Part shown: one piece after another, positions 1-11,428 of the stretch
Layout of the letters: every line of letters begins with the position of its first letter
Numbering within the stretch: the first letter of the stretch is position 1
Origin: Sporobolomyces roseus
Lineage: Eukaryota > Basidiomycota > Microbotryomycetes > Sporidiobolales > Sporidiobolaceae
Length of the DNA stretch: 64,000 bases
Assembly: GCA_016617785.1 (NCBI GenBank)
Contig: JADILM010000008.1
Coordinates: 496,001-560,000 of the forward strand
Direction: 5' to 3'
The notes under the pieces: generated by a model
The model's database searches: none
Told to the model about the DNA's origin: nothing
What the model saw: the letters and a program-made list of their open reading frames with translations, nothing else
Translations under genes and position numbers: made by a program

Positions 1-216
1 CCCCTTTTCCCCTTTCTCGTCGTCCAGTAGTTGTTCTCTTCAGTACCTGCTTCGTTGTTCTCTCCCCTATCTGTTTGATCCTCTGCTCTCGAACCTTGAA
101 TGCGAATCGAATGAATTCGAAAATTCAGTGTCTCCTTTTCCCAATTTTACGAGCTACAAGAGAGTACAAGAGATTCGTCTATATAGCAAAAAGAGAGAGG
201 ATATAGTGTTCTTCCT
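1..216. other. Left-edge non-coding stretch
   Basis: Pyrimidine-rich sequence downstream of the TSR2 stop codon. I see no supported gene. It probably holds the TSR2 3' untranslated region and the edge of the next locus. Confidence 0.4.
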
Positions 217-918
217 CTATCGTTTCCCACCCTTCTTCTTTGGTTGTACCATTTCGAACCCATCTTCGTCGACAATCGGTTCCAACCTCTCCCTCGGTGG
301 TGGTGGTGCTTCACCCATCTCGGTATCTTCCTCCTCCGTCTCGAACCCTTCACTGTCCTCCTCATCTGTCGTATCTTCATCCTCTGCTCCCGGTGCCCTA
401 CTCGCCTCGAACCTCTTTGTCCCATCTTCCCTTTTCGCCTTCTCTGCTCCCTCCCTAAACTTCTTCGCCAATACTCCTTCTTCTTCACTCTTCCCACTTT
501 GAACAACCTGAATACATTCCCTCCATAACGCGACTAAATCTTTAGCAATAATTTCTTCAGATCCATCTTCCAAATCCAAATCGAATTGTTGACCTATACC
601 CCATTTCAACGTAGCTTCGACTTCGTCCCTCGCAGGAATGGGTACTCCACCTTCACTCATACTCGTACTCCCTTGGTTGTTCCCTGATGAAGCAGTCTCG
701 GTAGCGGTCGAATAGAATAAATCTACTATATCTTCTGCGAGGTGAGTTCGGGCTTGAGAACCAGATGAACCTCCCCAACCGTGAGTGATGGCGATTCGGA
801 GTGCGGGCCAGATGTGGAATAGGTCCAAGGTGGAACGGGCGAAGAGAGCGAGGGCTTGATCTTCTTGTGAAGGAGTGGGAATTGTAGAAGTAGAAGGGGA
901 GGCCGTTGAGGTGGACAT
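217..918 (-). CDS. TSR2: Pre-rRNA-processing protein TSR2
   Basis: Single coding exon of 233 residues. TSR2 is known as a nuclear chaperone of ribosomal protein eS26 that escorts it to pre-40S particles and is needed for 20S pre-rRNA cleavage. The call rests on the family WGG region near residues 35-50 (FHIWPALRIAITHGWGG), an alpha-helical middle, and a C-terminal tail rich in Asp and Glu followed by EDGFEMVQPKKKGGKR. The length fits the family. The start is the first ATG after a probable 5' UTR intron (921-979). It shares a 191-base divergent promoter with RPN10; a ribosome-biogenesis gene paired with a proteasome gene is plausible but functional coupling is not shown. Confidence 0.9.
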   Translation of the reverse strand: MSTSTASPSTSTIPTPSQEDQALALFARSTLDLFHIWPALRIAITHGWGGSSGSQARTHLAEDIVDLFYSTATETASSGNNQGSTSMSEGGVPIPARDEVEATLKWGIGQQFDLDLEDGSEEIIAKDLVALWRECIQVVQSGKSEEEGVLAKKFREGAEKAKREDGTKRFEASRAPGAEDEDTTDEEDSEGFETEEEDTEMGEAPPPPRERLEPIVDEDGFEMVQPKKKGGKR

Positions 919-1109
919 GGCTGTGAGAGAACGAGGATTATTAGCAGATCCGAGAGATTGTAAAGCTTGCTAGACTCACTTGGAGATGTTGAAAAGTGAA
1001 TAGTCGAGATGAGAGAGAGAGAGTTTCCTAAACGACGACGACGACGACTCTTTCCTTCTCTCTCCTCCTCACCTTTTCCCACATCACAACAAAGCACACT
1101 CTTGCCAAG
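919..1109. promoter_or_regulatory. Divergent promoter, TSR2/RPN10
   Basis: 191 bases separate the two start codons, so promoter and 5' UTR elements of both genes must lie here. Contains a short (ACG)n run and a CT-rich tract, but no motif I can name. Confidence 0.6.
921..979 (-). other. 5' UTR intron of TSR2
   Basis: On the minus strand a GTGAGT donor lies at 979-974 and an acceptor CAG ends at 921, two bases before the TSR2 ATG. The 59-base length matches the other introns of the window. Inference from splice signals only. Confidence 0.5.
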
Positions 1110-2746
1110 ATGTCACTCGAAGCAACCATGTTAGTATTAGACAATTCCTATCATTCAATTAACGGTGATTACGCTCGTCAGTTCTCTCTCCCCTCTCCTC
1201 CCTTCCTATTCCTTCTAGCTGAAAGAGAGTGTGAGAATAATGTATAGCTACACGATTGGAGGCTCAAAGTGATGCGGTTCATGTATTGTTCAATGCGAAA
1301 TTGAGAGCTAATCCAGAGAACGAAGTTGGTTTAATGGTCATGGCTGGTAAAGGGTGAGTTCGGCTGTCACTCTCTAGACTATCTAAGGACAAACACAGGG
1401 CGGGAGAAGACAGTGGGAAGCGAGATTTGAGAGTTCGATGACGAGGCCTTGACTTCGGAAGCTAACTTCTCTCGTCTTGTGACTGGCAGACCCGAAGTAT
1501 TGACGACGCTTACTCAAGATGAAGGGAAATTGATCGCTGCTATTCACGAGATCAAGAGAGGTGGTGAATCAGATTTACAAACTGGAATTCAAGTCGCTCA
1601 AGTACGCTCTACTCTCACTCTACCATATCCCCTCCGTCTGAGCTGATGGTGGGTGTGAATGAGTGCAGTTGGCGTTGAAACATCGACAGAACAAGAATCA
1701 GAGACAGAGGATTATCGTTTTCGTTGGAAGTCCAATCAAGGATAGTCAAGCAACTCTCGTAAAGGTACGCCTAGGTTCCAACACATTCACCGAATAACGT
1801 TCGCTGACTGTGGAGGAACTCTTGGTATACAGCTCGGAAAGAAATTGAAAAAGAACAACGTCGCTTTGGACATTATCTCTTTCGGTTCAACCAACGAAAT
1901 CGACCTCTCTATCCCTTCCCTCGCATCTTCCTCCTCTGCCCCTCCACCCACCTCTTCCGAAGAAACCAACGATTCGAAACTTTCATCACTGATCGATTCG
2001 ACGAATTCCTCTGAAAACTCTCATTTCTTGTCGGTCGAACCTGGACCACATCTCTTGAGTGAACGAATCATGCAATCCCCTATCGCGAGAGGAGAGTCGA
2101 GTGGTGATGATGAGAGTGGATCGGGAGGTGGAGCAGGTGGAGGACAGGCGGATGAGTTTGGAGTCGACCCCAATTTGGATCCTGAATTGGCTATGGTACG
2201 TACTCCTTTCTCTTCCTCATGTCAACTCGAAGCTGATGAAAGTATGATTGGTAGGCTCTTCGTATGTCATTACAAGAAGAACAAGCAAGACAAGCTGCCT
2301 CTTCCACGTCTACTTCTCAAGCAGCCGCCCTCGAACCCGTTCCAGAGGGTGTCAATACCCAAATCACTGATCCAACAGGGGGTGCATCGATCCCTTCTAA
2401 TCCCTCAGTGCCGAGTGAGACAGTCAAGAGTGAGGAAGCAGAGGAAGCGATGATGACTGGTGAAGAAGGGGAAGAGAATGAGGATGAGGAATTGAGGAGA
2501 GCTTTGGTATTGAGTACGCAAGAAGGTGGGGAGGAGGACGATACGGAGATGGGAAGTGGTGCGGATGAGGGAGGGGAGGGGTTAATGGAGGATGAGGATG
2601 AGGATGAAGATGCCGCGATGCAAAGAGCTAGTGAGTTACTAATTCCGCCATATTCTCTCGACGAAACGCTGAATTAACTGATGAAATCCCACTGTGCAGT
2701 CGCTATGTCAATGCAGGATGCTGAGAATGCAGAGAAGAAGGATTAA
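1110..2746 (+). CDS. RPN10: 26S proteasome regulatory subunit RPN10
   Basis: Seven exons encode about 390 residues. RPN10 (PSMD4/S5a) is the polyubiquitin receptor joining base and lid of the 19S particle. The N-terminal von Willebrand A domain begins [20 protein letters not shown]; an internal VWA strand is [12 protein letters not shown]. Downstream are ubiquitin-interacting motifs: [15 protein letters not shown] (rejoined across the intron after 2194), [14 protein letters not shown], and [14 protein letters not shown] in the last two exons. The start matches the family start exactly. The first donor is the weaker GTCAGT. The region between VWA and UIM1 is long and Ser/Pro/acidic. Three UIM-like motifs is more than the one in budding yeast or two in human. 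Confidence 0.93.
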
Positions 2747-3090
2747 ATGGTTCGTATAAATGCTGTGCGAAATTCGAATCGAAGAATGAAGTGAAAACGT
2801 AGTGCCTTGTGAGAGGACTGCGTGTGAGACTGATGAAAGTGTCATGGCCTTTTTGGTGAATCGTTCGACATGCGCGAGTTCCAGTTCGAGACAGTTCTGT
2901 CAAGTTAGCCCGAAAAGTTTGAGGCCGAGGGGTGAAATGCGGTCATGAGAGATCGAAGAAATTCATCTTGAAGTTTTTTTTGCGGCGATCCCTCTTTTCC
3001 TTCTTCTCTTCACTTTCTCACAGTTTTCAAACTTTCCAACCTCACTCACCTAACCTTCCAACACCCTCAACCAACTCAAGTTTCTATATC
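2747..3090. other. Intergenic, RPN10 to MARVEL-like gene
   Basis: 344 bases holding the RPN10 3' end and the promoter and 5' UTR of the next gene. The last 100 bases are strongly C/T-rich. No other structure seen. Confidence 0.5.
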
Positions 3091-4088
3091 ATGCCTATCG
3101 ATACTCACGTCAAGCGGGCTCACCCCATCTTGTTCGGTCTCCTCATCTTGTTCACTCTCGTAGGATGGGCGATGTGTGCTGCCGTTGTCAACCACTGTGA
3201 GTCTACTACCTTCCTTCATCATCTCGAGAGTGGAGTCGATGAGATCGGTGGAAAGGGATTTCTAGGGACTTTCCCCTCTAGGAACAATTCCAACTTGAAG
3301 TAACTCTCGCTGACTCGCTTACTTCTCTTACCTATGTTATAGACAACTCTGGTGACTGGCCTTCAAACTCTCTCAAGGACCGGTAAGTCAGACTTCATTG
3401 AACTTTGATATTTTGAACTCGACTCATTTTCGGGCGTCATTTCATTAGAGTTCGTTTCCTCCTCTTCGCAAACTTGTGGACTTTCGTCTTCTCCATCGTC
3501 TACCTCGTTGGTGAGTAACGGCCTCTTTGATCTTCCTCGGATATCGGGAGCTGATCGTAAGAAGTTTCGTACCCACAGGTTTCCTCAAGGCTACCACTAG
3601 CTTCCTCTTCTCAATTGCTTCCCATGCTATCATCATCTTCCTCTCATGGCTCTTCATGTACGTCCCACTTTTCCTCAAAGCGAGACCGAAAGAGGAGGGG
3701 CGAAGGAGAGCAAGCCTCTTTTTTCGATTCCTTCCTCCTTCGGTCTCCTCTACCTGTCCCTTTCCGACCAGAACTGATGAGCGGTATAATGATATAGGAT
3801 GTCGGGTGTTGCTGCGTTGACTCAAACTCTCGGTGGAGGTTTGAACTGCAACGATTTCCCTTACGCTTACTGTGGAGTCCTCAACGGAATCGAAGGTATC
3901 TCGTGGTTGAACTGGATCGTAAGCAATTCTCAATTTGCGAATCTGTCCACTCGCGAGACGAAACTGATTCATCTGGTTGGTAATTGCTTCAGATCCTCAC
4001 CATCCTCTTGATCATGATCCTCGTTCAAGGAGCTCGATCCGGTCGATCCGGTAACGGTTTCGGTGGATCCCTCGTCGGAGACGTCTAA
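3091..4088 (+). CDS. Four-helix MARVEL-like membrane protein
   Basis: Six exons encode about 168 residues with four hydrophobic segments: HPILFGLLILFTLVGWAMC, FLLFANLWTFVFSIVYLVGF, SFLFSIASHAIIIFLSWLFM and WIILTILLIMILVQGA. The topology, the short N-terminus and the loop with paired Cys (LNCNDFPYAYCGVLNG) before helix 4 fit fungal MARVEL-domain proteins of the plasma membrane. Joins keep frame at each intron: VNH-Y-NSGDW, KD-R-VRF, YLV-G-FLK, LFM-MSG, LNWI-ILT. The C-terminus is Gly/Ser-rich and ends GGSLVGDV. The specific role is not inferable; membrane organisation is a family-level guess. Confidence 0.7.
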
Positions 4089-4826
4089 ACAACCAATGCG
4101 CTCCCCCTCGCCTCAAATCCGAATCATCTCGCAAACCAAACCTAAACCCGCTTCAAGATTGTATCATACAAACTCGGATTCTTTCAACACCCTTTACCCG
4201 CTTACCCCCCCTCATCTATACATACACCTCTTTACCATAGTACTACATACTTCGTTAATTTCTGCCCATCACCTTCCAACCAATCTACTCTTAATATCTT
4301 TTTTCAGTCTTTTTGACGTTCGATTCGGAATCCTTTTGCGAAAGCGAAAGAGGTACGAAATAATATCTTATTACCGCTGTATCCTTCATTCTCGTTGCCC
4401 AGCCGTCGTCGTCTCGCTTGGGTTGACTCTGCTCCGGACGCTTCGTCTCAGTTCTTCTCCCTCAGTCGAGTTTCTTCGCATCTTCTTGCGAGTGTTGGCA
4501 GTGCGTCCTCTTTCCTCGTCCCTCGAGAGACCCTCTGAGCTAACGCTGTACAGCAGCTCACAGCTCCTTCAGACGGGGCTGTCCTTGCGGAATGCCAAAG
4601 CTTTTTCTCGACTTTTCCTCTTCTTCCTCTTCTTCGCAACTCCTCGCTTCTGCCCTGCTCTTGTTTCATGTTTTGCTTCAGTCTACCTCCTCTGTCGACG
4701 AGGAACTCTATCGATCCCATTTCGATCCCCTTCGAAGAGCACGCGCCGTCGCTGACTCTTCACCAAAACTTCAAGACTTCTTTCGCTTCCCTCCAATCAG
4801 CTTGACCAGCTCGAGAGAGTACGACA
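4089..4826. other. Long intergenic region before F-box gene 1
   Basis: 738 bases without a supportable gene. Open frames here have no recognisable domain and are dominated by Ser/Leu/Phe from CT-rich sequence. Probably a long 3' UTR of the membrane-protein gene plus the promoter and 5' UTR of the F-box gene. Confidence 0.5.
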
Positions 4827-6369
4827 ATGGATAGTATGGCTATAGATCTCTCTCACGGTCTTCCTGTGAGTCCTCCCTTCCTTCTCCTCGTCCCTTTCAG
4901 CAAGATTGACACGCTTCCTTTTTCAGGTCTCTCCCTGCCTCACTTCCCTTCCAAACGAGCTACTCGACCACATCTTCGACTCCTTTAGCGCTTCCTACAT
5001 CCTCCCTCCCATCAACCGTCGACTCCTTCCTTTCCATCAGTCTCAACTCTTCCGCTCTCCCATTCTCACCGAATCCAAGTACCGTCGTTTCAAGGTCGCA
5101 CTCGATAGCAACGAGAAACTCAAGGATTACGTTCGAGCGTTCGAACTCGAGTTCCGCCCGATGGCTTCTCGTAAACCGATTCAAGTTTCGCCCACTCGTC
5201 CCGAATTGAGTGAAATGCTCGCTTCCCTACCCAATCTCGAATCTTTCACACTCCGTGCTCGACCTCAGATCATCGATGCTCTCCTTCCTTCCATCGAGCA
5301 CTTCAAGAAGAACCCGAAACTTACCTCGATCCTAGCGAAACCTTGGGTCGAGGAATCTGCTATAGAAGGACTCGACTGGCGTGATGCGTTCAGATGCTCG
5401 AAGACTCATGACGCTCAAGACGAAGGAGGGCTGGATGACCTCGTCGGCAATTCGGCCGACGACGTCTTGGGACCATTGGTTTTCGAAGTCAGTCGACAGC
5501 GGGATAGCTCGACTTTCGCTCTCCGCTATTGCGCCTACATGCTCTTTGGCAAAGACTTTGAAGAAGCCTTCCGAGCTCTGCCGATCACGAATCTCCAAAT
5601 CACCCTTCTCGCGCCCCCGTCGAACCTCTCCGACTTCCTTTCCTGCCTCGCCGACCCCTCAGCGCTTCAACACCTCTCTCTCATGCTTCTCAACCCTGGA
5701 ATCAACCTCTCTTCGACTCTACTCCATGTACTCGCTACCTTCACTGGTCTCGAGCACCTCTCCTATTCCGGACGCGTCTTCCCTTCGAGTAGCGCCTTCT
5801 TCGATATTCTTCGTCAACTTCCCCTCAAATCCCTCGAGTTTGGACCCAACTCCGACGTCGATGTACAAGCTTTGACAATTCTTCTCTCGCATCGACGTCA
5901 ACCAGCTCGAATCGATCTCAAGCGACTCATCCTGAACAATTTCGAAGCCGATGTTCCGGAAGATGAGGAGGACGCAGATGTCGGCGAGTGGACTGTTCCA
6001 GAGTGGACGGAGACGTGTTCAAAGGAGGGCGTGGAGAAATTGAGGATTGTCGCAAAGGGGTTGGGAATCGAAACTGCTGGGACGACGTTCTTGGGGTTGG
6101 ATATCGAGGACTCGGAAGCCTATCAGGATGCGCTGGAGCGAGAGGAGGAGGAAGAAAGTGAGGAGGAATCGGATGAAGAGGAGGAGGAAGAAAGCTATTA
6201 TCGCGGTGGGTACGGAGGGTACCGAGATTACGATGATGATTCAGATTCAGATTACCACGCCGAGAGGCACGAGGATGTGTGCGGATGTCATCACAGTTAC
6301 AGAATGTGTTGGAAGTACGCAGATATGCAGGGTTGGGAACGTCGTTACTATGGAAGAAGGAGGTATTGA
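4827..6369 (+). CDS. F-box/LRR-like protein 1 (class A, tandem copy)
   Basis: Two exons (4827-4865, 4927-6369), 493 residues. Exon 1 encodes MDSMAIDLSHGLP; the phase-0 join leads into an F-box-like motif, LPNELLDHIFDSFSASYILP. F-box proteins bind Skp1 and bring substrates to SCF ubiquitin ligases. The middle carries irregular Leu-rich repeats (LQHLSLMLLNPG, LEHLSYSGRVFPSS, LKSLEFGPNSDVDVQALTIL). A family block WTVPEWTETCSKEGVEKLRI precedes an acidic Glu-rich stretch and a Gly/Tyr/Arg tail ending RRYYGRRRY. The neighbour at 6643 is a close paralogue in the same orientation, so tandem duplication is likely. Substrate unknown. The F-box call rests on motif only. Confidence 0.75.
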
Positions 6370-6642
6370 GCGAAGACGATCAGTTGGAAAGGGGAAAAGG
6401 GGAAAATCAACGCTTGAATGTCACTTTATGTGCTTGAATCGAATGTAATGGCTTGCAATACTCAGTGCTCTTCTGTGCAAGCCTCGCCCTCGAGAGCGAG
6501 GGAGAGACGAAAGCGAATCTTCGAATCTGCGCACGCACCTCGTTCCCCTTGAAAAACTGCATAGTTCGCTTTCTCGGCTTCTTCTCTTCTCTTCACGCAC
6601 CCTCGTCACTCCACGTCGCGTGGAGAGAAGAGAGTAGACAAG

Positions 6643-8191
6643 ATGGATCAAGCAGGCGTTTCACCTCTCTCGGTAAGTCCAGCGCTCTCCTCGATTCGAA
6701 CAGCTGATTTGACACGTTGCTTCTTCTCAGTCTTCCCCCTCTACCTCACTCCTCTCCCTCCCAAACGAACTCTTGCAGCATATCTTCGACTCTTGGGATC
6801 AATCCTTCATTCTACCTCCGATCAACCGGTCCCTTCTTCCTCATCACCGCGTACAACGCTTTCGTTCGGTCACTCTCACACCAAGAAACTATCACGCTTT
6901 CGAGGCTGCCGTTCATTCGAACGGGGTTCTCAGAGGTCTAGTTCAATTCTTCAATCTCGAAGTCGCTTCTTGGACGAATCATCGAAGCTTTCACCGATTA
7001 CCACTTCCTCGAGAGCTCAGCTCCTTCCTTACCTCCCTTTCGAATCTCAAGCAGATCTCTCTCAGACTCGCGCCTGGGTCCGGCGAGCCGCTCCTCTGCC
7101 CATCGAACCACTTCTCGTTGAACCCTGACCTCGAATACCTCGTTGCGAAACCTTTTGCGAGGGACATAGACCAGGATCTCGGAGAAAATTGGCGCAAGGT
7201 ATTCGACAACAAGCAAACTCGCAATATCCGCGACGAATGGGATCTCCGTCGACTTTTCGACAAGCTGTGCTTCGATATCGGTGAACCGGTCGTTTTCGAG
7301 CTCAAGCGGCAGAAACATTCATCGACTTATTCTCTCCGATACTGCACCCGAGAAATCCTTAGTCACGACCTCAGGAACGCCCTCGAAAGGTATCAAATAA
7401 GACGGCTTCACCTCGTGATGCTTCGAGCTTCCTCGACTCTGAACCAGATCCTCTCCATTCTCGCCAATCCCTCATCACTCACGCACCTCAATGTAACTCT
7501 TGTGGCCCCTACAGCAGGCGTTCCCCTCCTAGGAATCGACGCACTTCAGACATTTACCAACCTCACCCATCTCGCCCTCTCGGGCGCAATTTTCCCTACC
7601 TCGACCGAATTCTACAAGACTCTGCAACAATTCCCACTCAGGTCTCTCCATTTCGGTCCAAACTTGGACGTCGATATCAAAGCCTTGACGGAGCTTCTCA
7701 CGGATCAAACTGAATCCAATCGAATCAACCTGGATCAGCTCGTTCTCGACAATATCGATGCCAAAGTCCCCGCGGAGGAGGAGGAGGCAGATCTCAAGGA
7801 CTGGGTCGTTCCCGATTGGACAGAGACTTGTACGAAGGAAGGAGTGGAGAAATTACGAATGGTCGCGAAGGGTTTGGGCATCGAGATAGCTGGATCTACG
7901 TTCTTGGGAGTCGACATCGAGGATTCCGAAGCTTATCAAGAGGCACTCGAACGCGCTCAGGATGCAGAACAGTCAGGATCTGAGAATGTAGATGGGGCTG
8001 AGGACGAGGACGAGAACGAAGATAAGGATTCAGACGAGTACGAGAGCGAGATGGAAGAGAGGGAACAAGAAGCAGATATGGAATCGGATCATCACGAGTC
8101 GGAGCACGAGGCGGAGTGTGGTTATGATCAATCTTGGGGATTTTTCCGGAGGTATGCCGACTTGAGGGGATTCCGCAGGAGGAGGTACTGA
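6643..8191 (+). CDS. F-box/LRR-like protein 2 (class A, tandem copy)
   Basis: Two exons (6643-6672, 6731-8191), 496 residues. Exon 1 encodes MDQAGVSPLS; exon 2 continues into LPNELLQHIFDSWDQSFILP, the F-box-like motif. It aligns along its length with the upstream gene: the PPINR block after the F-box, Leu-rich repeats, DWVVPDWTETCTKEGVEKLR, GSTFLGVDIEDSEAYQEALE, an acidic tail of about 70 residues, and a final YADLRGFRRRRY. The strongly conserved C-terminal tip beyond a freely diverged acidic stretch suggests a function there. Adaptor for an SCF ligase is inferred from family membership. Confidence 0.75.
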
Positions 8192-8717
8192 ATGCTCGAA
8201 TTTGGAAGGGGAGGGAAGTCAACGCTTGAGACCGAATAGATAAGCCCCAATCAATGTCTAGCTTGTTACTGTCAGAATCAAATATGTTCCTTTGTACCCT
8301 GACTTTCGCTTGAGACTTGAGGAGAGATCTGTAAGAGAGCTGAAACCTGGCAGGAGTCGAAAGCTCTCCTCGTTCTTCCTTTGTTCACCCTTTTCGCTCG
8401 GACAGGTTGAAGGCAAGTCATACGTCTCACATAGCTGCCCGCGTGATCGCTCACCGGCATGAGGCTGTTCTTCGATCGGGGATTTGCAGATAGAGTCTAT
8501 ATCCGAGGATTGAAAACAGCTCGTTCGCTGCTGCCACGTCCGCGTCAACTCTGCGCTGGATCAGTAGGATGTGTTGTTGAGCATCGGAAGGCGACCCGAT
8601 CGCTAGAAGGCGCTGCTTTCGCTCGCTCGGGGTGAACTTGAGTCTGACGAGAAAATATGATATGAATACGACAAACAGTCTAGGCGGATATAAAAAGAGA
8701 CTCTACATAACGAGGTC
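8192..8717. other. Convergent intergenic region
   Basis: 526 bases between two converging genes, so it should hold both 3' UTRs and terminators. Short antisense frames have no recognisable domain. Nothing else seen. Confidence 0.5.
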
Positions 8718-10982
8718 TTAAGAATGCTTCCTGGCAAACTTCGATCTCATCCGGATTCGCTCTCCGTAGAACCACAGAATCGGAATCTACGAAATTCGAA
8801 TGTCTCGAGTCAGTCGATATCGACAATGCGAGAGAGAGACAGAGCGTACCATGGGCCATGATATCAATATAGACGCGCCTGCGAGAAGAGTACATCCCCA
8901 TCCGTAACCGAGAGACTGCCACATGTAGGGAGCTGCAAGAGGAAGTGCGAATCCTAGAAGTGATCTAGAACAAACTGTCGCAGCAATGGCTGAAGCAGCG
9001 TGCAAAACGAATGCGTCGATTAAGAACATCTGAGTCGATTGGAAGATCCTATGGGAAGTCGAAAGTCAGTAGAGCTCGAAGGAAACGGAGAGAGGGACAG
9101 TTCTCGGGAAGAAAACTCACAAAATCATCGAGAATGCGACGATGCCCATTCCGAAGTCCACCAACAGCCAATGTACCCTCCTCTCAGCTCCCCATCCATA
9201 CATCAGGAGCCCGAGCGGCATCAAGACGGCAGCGGGAAATTGAAAAGGCAATCGATATTCTGGTTTTCCTTCGGTACCGTAATGAGCTTTGAGCTTTCGA
9301 TACATGGGGTCCAGAAGTCGAGCTCCTCCCTGCGAAGCGGCGAAGAATCCGAGACCTATTTGAGGGAGAGAGTAAGCTTGATTGGTTCGATAATCAGTAA
9401 ACACTGACGCACCCATCGCGACGAAATTCGTTCCTGCGATTCCGACAGACTGGTTGAAGACATTTTGGAAAATAGCAGTTGTAGACACGAGCATCATGTA
9501 GATGATCTGTTCTGAAGGAGTTAGTGCGAATCTCTTCGCACACTAGAAAAGAGTACTCACGCCGTAAAGAAGCGCCATGAACAGAGCTTGAACTTGAATG
9601 ATAGGCTCATGGAAGAACATGACGAAAGGTCTGCTCATCCCTCGTATGAACACCTCTTTCGCACTCTTCTTTCCTCCCGCCTTGACTTCGAAAATCGTTT
9701 GTACCCTATCGCTCGTTTTGGGCAAGTTCATTGACTTCTTGAGTTTTGCGGCTTGTTGCTCCAACAGGACGGGATGATAGGTCTCCCGAAGGAGAAAGAG
9801 ACCGACTCCTTGAACGAGAGCCGAGAAGATTGTCGTCGAGTAGAAAATCCACTTGTATCCATCGTTCGGCAGTTTCTCTGCAACCCAAGCTCCAAAGACC
9901 GGTCCAATAGCTATGGAAGTGAGCGGTGTCAGCAGTGTCGAAGAAGAGACAAGAGTCAAGCTTACCTGGTCCGAGTAGAGGCCCGAGGCTGTAAAGAGCT
10001 GCCGCTCTTCCTCGTTCTTCAGGTCGCCAGAGATCGCTGAGTACACCTGCACCGATAGCTAGTGGTGCACCTCCTCCCAAACCGGACAGGAAGCGGAATG
10101 CGATGAACTGCCGAAAGGGAAGAATATCGTCAATCGTCGTCGAGAACATCCTCAATTGTGATTGGAACGTCGTCGAAAGGACGCGATCGAGAACAGGACT
10201 TACTTGACCCTTTGTAGTTGCGAAAGCGCAGACGAGGTTGAAGATGATGTAGAAAACGTTTGCGAGTTGTAGAACTCTAACTCGACCGTACAATTCGCTG
10301 GCGGGAGCGAGAAAGAGCGGTCCGATGGCGAAAGCTGCAAGGGTACAACCTCATCAGCCTCGTGATCAATGTGAGACGCGAGAACAACGTACCGAGAACG
10401 AAGATGGATGTCACCATCGACAATTCGACTTCGCTCGTGATTCCAAGATTGCGTCCTACTTGCGGAGCTGCTGGCGAAATCGCAGAGGAAGACAAAGGGG
10501 CCAAGAGGGTGAAGGCCGCGACACTATGGAAGGGTCGAGATCAGCTCAGAGTTGAAAGAGCGCAAGAGAAGAGAGGGGACAAACATGAAAGTAGAGGTCA
10601 TGCGTCGCGCATTACTCCAATTCAAAGGGTTCGCCGGATCATCGCGACCTTTCCATTCGACTACAATAATCTCTGATCCATTCTCCTTGCTGTAGTACCT
10701 CTCTTTCTCTTCACTGACCCCTTTCTCTAAGTCCCCTTCTTTCCCCTCTTTCTTCGCTACAACAGTCGCAGAGCTCGCCGGTTCTCCTTCATGCAGTGTG
10801 GTTGCACTTTCCTCTTCGCTGACTGTCGACGAGGATGATCCGGGTGAGTCTGAAGCTATCCGTCGATCCGTTTTTGTTCGAGAAGTTGAAGGAGCAACTG
10901 GAGCTGCCGGTGCTGTCGATATCGTTAATGGCTCTTCCAGTACACCCGAATGTGTACTCTCTACCGTCGTAAGGTATGGCAT
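8718..10982 (-). CDS. MFS transporter, DHA1-type drug/H+ antiporter family
   Basis: Multi-exon gene of roughly 560-580 residues. A hydrophilic N-terminus of about 130 residues ends with NPLNWSNARR, typical of this family just before helix 1. Then come APLSSSAISPAAPQVGRNLG, the motif A region LYGRVRVLQLANVFY, FRFLSGLGGGAPLAIGAGVL, and antiporter motif C, LGPLLGPAIGPVFGAWVAE. The last exon must be read from 8798 so that it gives IPILWFYGERIRMRSKFARK and stops at 8718, matching the usual family C-terminus; the longer open frame to 8680 is a wrong frame. Start chosen at MPYLTTVES; an upstream ATG at 11066 is in frame but looks like UTR. Plasma-membrane efflux is inferred; substrate unknown. Confidence 0.85.
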
Positions 10983-11428
10983 GGCGAGTTGAGATAAGTG
11001 GAGGAGAGAGAGATAAATTTGGATCTGCCGTTTCAACCTCGAGGTCGTGCCGAAGGTCCTTGCCACGCAAACTGACCTTCGGATAACGAGCGAGAGCCCG
11101 AAGAAGCGCTTTGCGAGAAAGAAACGTCGTAGGAAAAAGAAGACCTAAAACGAAAAGCGACAAAACGAAGTCGATATGATAGCGTCCTTTTGTTGCAGTG
11201 ACAAAGACAGAGGGGCAGAGATTACGAGGTAGCTATTTGGGGACAATCAAGGAACAGAAATGGGTAACTTGGGATAGACGAACGAATACAAGCAATGAAA
11301 AGAATCAACGAAACCGACGGAACGTGGCAGCAGGGCAGAGACGGAGAGGGGAGGTAAGTAGAGTGACCTTCGACCGTATCTTGCGTATATGCGATAGTCG
11401 GAGGAGAGAAGAGGAGAGGGAGAGGGTT
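10983..11428. other. Intergenic, SSK1 3' end to MFS promoter
   Basis: 446 bases holding the 3' UTR of SSK1 and the promoter of the MFS gene, both on the minus strand. Purine-rich on the plus strand. No gene or nameable site seen. Confidence 0.45.

Noticed and set aside
4063..4755. 230-codon open frame on the plus strand between the MARVEL-like gene and F-box gene 1
   Set aside because: It overlaps the preceding stop region, is dominated by Ser/Leu/Arg from CT-rich sequence and shows no domain or splice support.
8680..8797. Open frame reading DSDSVVLRRANPDEIE as the C-terminus of the MFS transporter
   Set aside because: The splice acceptor gives a different frame ending ARKHS, which matches the usual C-terminus of the family.
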